Shown here one piece after another: positions 62,190 to 64,000 of a stretch of DNA of 64,000 bases. The translations under genes and the position numbers were made by a program. This DNA comes from JBMHDN01 sp049889355 (GTDB taxonomy: Bacteria; Pseudomonadota; Alphaproteobacteria; Puniceispirillales; Puniceispirillaceae), in the NCBI GenBank assembly GCA_049889355.1, contig JBMHDN010000038.1, positions 19,787 through 83,786 of the forward strand. The letters are read 5' to 3'. Under the pieces are notes generated by a model, which was not told where the DNA came from, did no database searches, and worked only from the letters and a program-made list of their open reading frames with translations. Numbering within the stretch: position 1 is the first letter of the stretch; the number at the start of each line of letters is the position of its first letter.

Positions 62190-63496
62190 CTGATAACCTC
62201 TTCCTTCGCCTCTGGACAGGTGATAACCAAAATCGTGGCATCATCATGGGTTTTCAGTTTACCACTGTTAAATAAACCCATCAAAGCCGCGCATTTTTCG
62301 GAGGCCAAATCGCCAGGCAGGCGCTTCATCAATGTTTGCAATGTTCCAAGGCCAATTTCGTCACCTTTTTGAGTAGTGGCCTCGGTAATGCCATCTGTGG
62401 TGAGTGCAAGATAAGCTCCTTTTAACTCAAATTCGAATGGTACAATCTGATCTGCCTCAATCTCAGCAATGCCCAGCGGCTGGCTCTGCGCATCAAACAC
62501 CATGTCTTTATGCGCTAAATCCAGCTCAGGCTTGGTGGTTAAAATAACCGGCCCATGCCCGCAATTGACCATTTGAGTGCGGCCTGTCTTTAATTCCATT
62601 TCACCGACCGCAAAGGTTACAAACCGGTCATTTTGCTCAAGCAGAAATTCATGATTAATTTCAAGGGCTATGTTCTGACAATCAAAGCCATCACGTACCA
62701 AACGCCTGAATAAAGCAACAGAACGCGCCATTAATAATGAGGCTACAATCCCCTTGCCAGCCACATCCCCTTGACAGAAAAATAATTTGTCATCGGTGCG
62801 CATATAGTCAAAGAAATCGCCAGATAGATGGCGTGCTGGTATCACCTCGCCAGCAGCATAGCCAAACGCATCAGGTGCTGGCAGGAGTGCTGATTGTGCT
62901 TCGGTTGCTTGTGCCACATCACGGGCTAGTAATTGCCCGGCGACCGCTTCTTGTGCGAGCTCGACATTTGATAGTGCCATTGCCAATGCACCGGCAAGCC
63001 CTTCAAGCAGCGGCATATCCTGCTGGGAAAACACGCCGATATCACCTGATGGCAGGCGCCGATTGATGGCCTGAATAGCCCCGAAACGCTTCTCGCCAAG
63101 ATGCACAGGTGCAGTCGCGGTAGATAAAGTCACAAAGCCGCTGGATTTATCGGCTGTTTTGTCATGGGCTTTATCTTGCGAGGTGTCTGCCACAATTTCA
63201 GCTTCGCCATCACAAAAGGCGCGCCCGACAAGCCCTTTATCTTCGGGGACCTTTAGCCCGGTGATGTCAACCGGGCCAATACAGACCACACATTCTAATA
63301 TCTGCTCATCTGGGCGATGCAGCCAAAGTGAGCCAGCCTCGGCCTGTAATTCATCTAAGACCAGTGGCAAAGCCCAGTTTAGGCCAGCCATCGCATCGCC
63401 ACTCTGGGCAAAGCGCTGCATCATGCCATTAATAAAGGAAAGTTGGGAATCAACCCCTGAGGTGTAGGATGCGGCAAGCTGGGATGAGCTGGTCAT
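62186..63496 (-). CDS. RsbU-like PP2C phosphatase with GAF domain
   Basis: This 436-residue protein has a GAF sensor domain (residues about 30-185, with AEAGSLWLHRPDE and DKGLVGRAF) and a C-terminal PP2C/SpoIIE phosphatase domain. Metal-binding aspartates are in SGDFFDYM, GDVAGKG, TTDGITEA and THDDATILV. It should dephosphorylate the STAS protein encoded upstream. The GAF ligand is unknown. The ATG at 63496 is the likely start, and the longer frame begins with TTG at 63538. Confidence 0.88.
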   Translation of the reverse strand: MTSSSQLAASYTSGVDSQLSFINGMMQRFAQSGDAMAGLNWALPLVLDELQAEAGSLWLHRPDEQILECVVCIGPVDITGLKVPEDKGLVGRAFCDGEAEIVADTSQDKAHDKTADKSSGFVTLSTATAPVHLGEKRFGAIQAINRRLPSGDIGVFSQQDMPLLEGLAGALAMALSNVELAQEAVAGQLLARDVAQATEAQSALLPAPDAFGYAAGEVIPARHLSGDFFDYMRTDDKLFFCQGDVAGKGIVASLLMARSVALFRRLVRDGFDCQNIALEINHEFLLEQNDRFVTFAVGEMELKTGRTQMVNCGHGPVILTTKPELDLAHKDMVFDAQSQPLGIAEIEADQIVPFEFELKGAYLALTTDGITEATTQKGDEIGLGTLQTLMKRLPGDLASEKCAALMGLFNSGKLKTHDDATILVITCPEAKEEVIR

Positions 63497-63567
63497 ATCA
63501 CTGGCTACCTCACACAACACCGTTAAGTCAGCGCACAAGCAGATGTCTGCTGCGCCTGACGCACATC

Positions 63568-63942
63568 TTATTTCAGCAGGTCATCTGCGATTTGATCATC
63601 GCTATTGCCAAGACCCATCACACCGCTATCTGCTGTTTCAATAACCTTGCCAATGGTCAGCATCTTATCGAGCTTTGCAATTTCAAGAACGCGGTAAACC
63701 GCCATGCTCACCGCTGAGACATTCAACAAAATGTTGTTGGCCATGCAATGCTGGCGAGCGAGGAGCATCACCGCTACACCACTTGAATCGATATAAGTCA
63801 CAGAACCGGCTTCGATTTCCAGCTGTGCCACATCGGTTATTTTCAGGATTTCTGTTTTCAAATCCGCTGTTGTCTGAAGGTCCACATCACCAGATAAAAT
63901 GATCTTAGCGAAATCATCTGAAACACGAATGTCATAGGCCAT
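63568..63942 (-). CDS. STAS-domain anti-sigma factor antagonist (RsbV-like)
   Basis: This 124-residue STAS protein has the phosphorylatable serine in YIDSSGVAVMLLARQ. It would switch partner with the RsbW-like kinase. The C-terminal tail (DSGVMGLGNSDDQIADDLLK) extends beyond the STAS fold. GAGGGG lies about 7 bases before the ATG. It is first in the run with the phosphatase, kinase, HD and small cysteine-rich genes. Confidence 0.88.
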   Translation of the reverse strand: MAYDIRVSDDFAKIILSGDVDLQTTADLKTEILKITDVAQLEIEAGSVTYIDSSGVAVMLLARQHCMANNILLNVSAVSMAVYRVLEIAKLDKMLTIGKVIETADSGVMGLGNSDDQIADDLLK

Positions 63943-64000
63943 GGTTCTGCCCCTCAGTTAAATGCGTTGTTAATGCTTAAAATAGTATCTTTAAAAAAAA

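Overview
The window is about 64 kb of a gene-dense alphaproteobacterial chromosome with roughly even base composition. The lineage call rests on several markers: a GcrA cell-cycle regulator, a CtrA-type response regulator with a TTAA-N7-TTAA box upstream, a GTTC-N7-GTTC (alphaproteobacterial LexA) box in front of recA, 5-aminolevulinate synthase (C4 heme route), DksA that has lost its zinc-finger cysteines, a DUF3553 protein and an icd / alaS / recA neighbourhood. The content would fit a marine heterotroph of the SAR116/Rhodospirillales kind, but the exact genus cannot be read from the sequence. No prophage, IS element, CRISPR array or integrase was seen. This is mostly core genome, and the unusual parts are in small operons and in non-coding structure.

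Layout. 0-6 kb: 3' end of glnA, then parE, a secreted ankyrin protein, an alpha/beta hydrolase and a DEAD-box helicase. 6-10 kb: gcrA-pepN (stop/start overlap) and a divergent AroE-like dehydrogenase. 10-16.4 kb: an exported His-rich EF-hand protein, msrB, an orphan form II CoxL-type molybdenum hydroxylase subunit, and a LysM protein / PSD-like pseudoenzyme / CDP-alcohol phosphatidyltransferase set. 16.5-24.4 kb: LOG-family hydrolase, icd, alaS, recA (SOS box), a sensor-less histidine kinase and dksA. 24.4-32 kb: ctrA-like regulator, DUF3553 protein, a two-subunit NAD-linked formate dehydrogenase with a NuoE-NuoF fused beta subunit, then hemA and hemH. 33-41 kb: tRNA-Gly, amt, the queuosine genes queA-tgt-queG, kdsD, and fdhD-mobA, which matures the molybdenum/tungsten enzymes. 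41-51 kb: nadK, and a tightly overlapped Rrf2-sufBCDS-sufT-A-type carrier-Atm1-like ABC transporter-lysophospholipase run. 51-57 kb: hspQ, rpmF, tRNA-Ala, ald with a divergent Lrp regulator, selO, a Rieske oxygenase and an orphan ParA-like ATPase. 57-61 kb: an Mla-type lipid transport operon (mlaE, mlaF, mlaD, PqiC-like lipoprotein). 61-64 kb: an RsbV-RsbU-RsbW-like partner-switching cassette ending in an HD phosphohydrolase and a small cysteine-rich protein.

How the genes fit together. Metal-cofactor biology recurs: Fe-S assembly and export (suf, Atm1-like), heme (hemA/hemH), molybdopterin enzymes (formate dehydrogenase, CoxL-like) and their maturation factors (fdhD, mobA). Cell-cycle control is represented by GcrA and the CtrA-like regulator. 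Envelope lipid handling is represented by Mla, KdsD, the PSD-like/CDP-alcohol pair and a lysophospholipase.

The items most worth a second look are: (1) the phosphatidylserine-decarboxylase-like protein that has lost its self-processing serine and catalytic aspartate but stays coupled to a CDP-alcohol phosphatidyltransferase; (2) the partner-switching cassette with a PDE-like HD protein and no visible sigma factor; (3) the minimal histidine kinase beside recA and the CtrA-like regulator; (4) the orphan CoxL; (5) the orphan ParA divergent from mla; and (6) repeated 12-nt (once 15-nt) tandem duplications, one of which contains a stop codon. Start codons were chosen by Shine-Dalgarno position and family N-termini; coordinates include stop codons.
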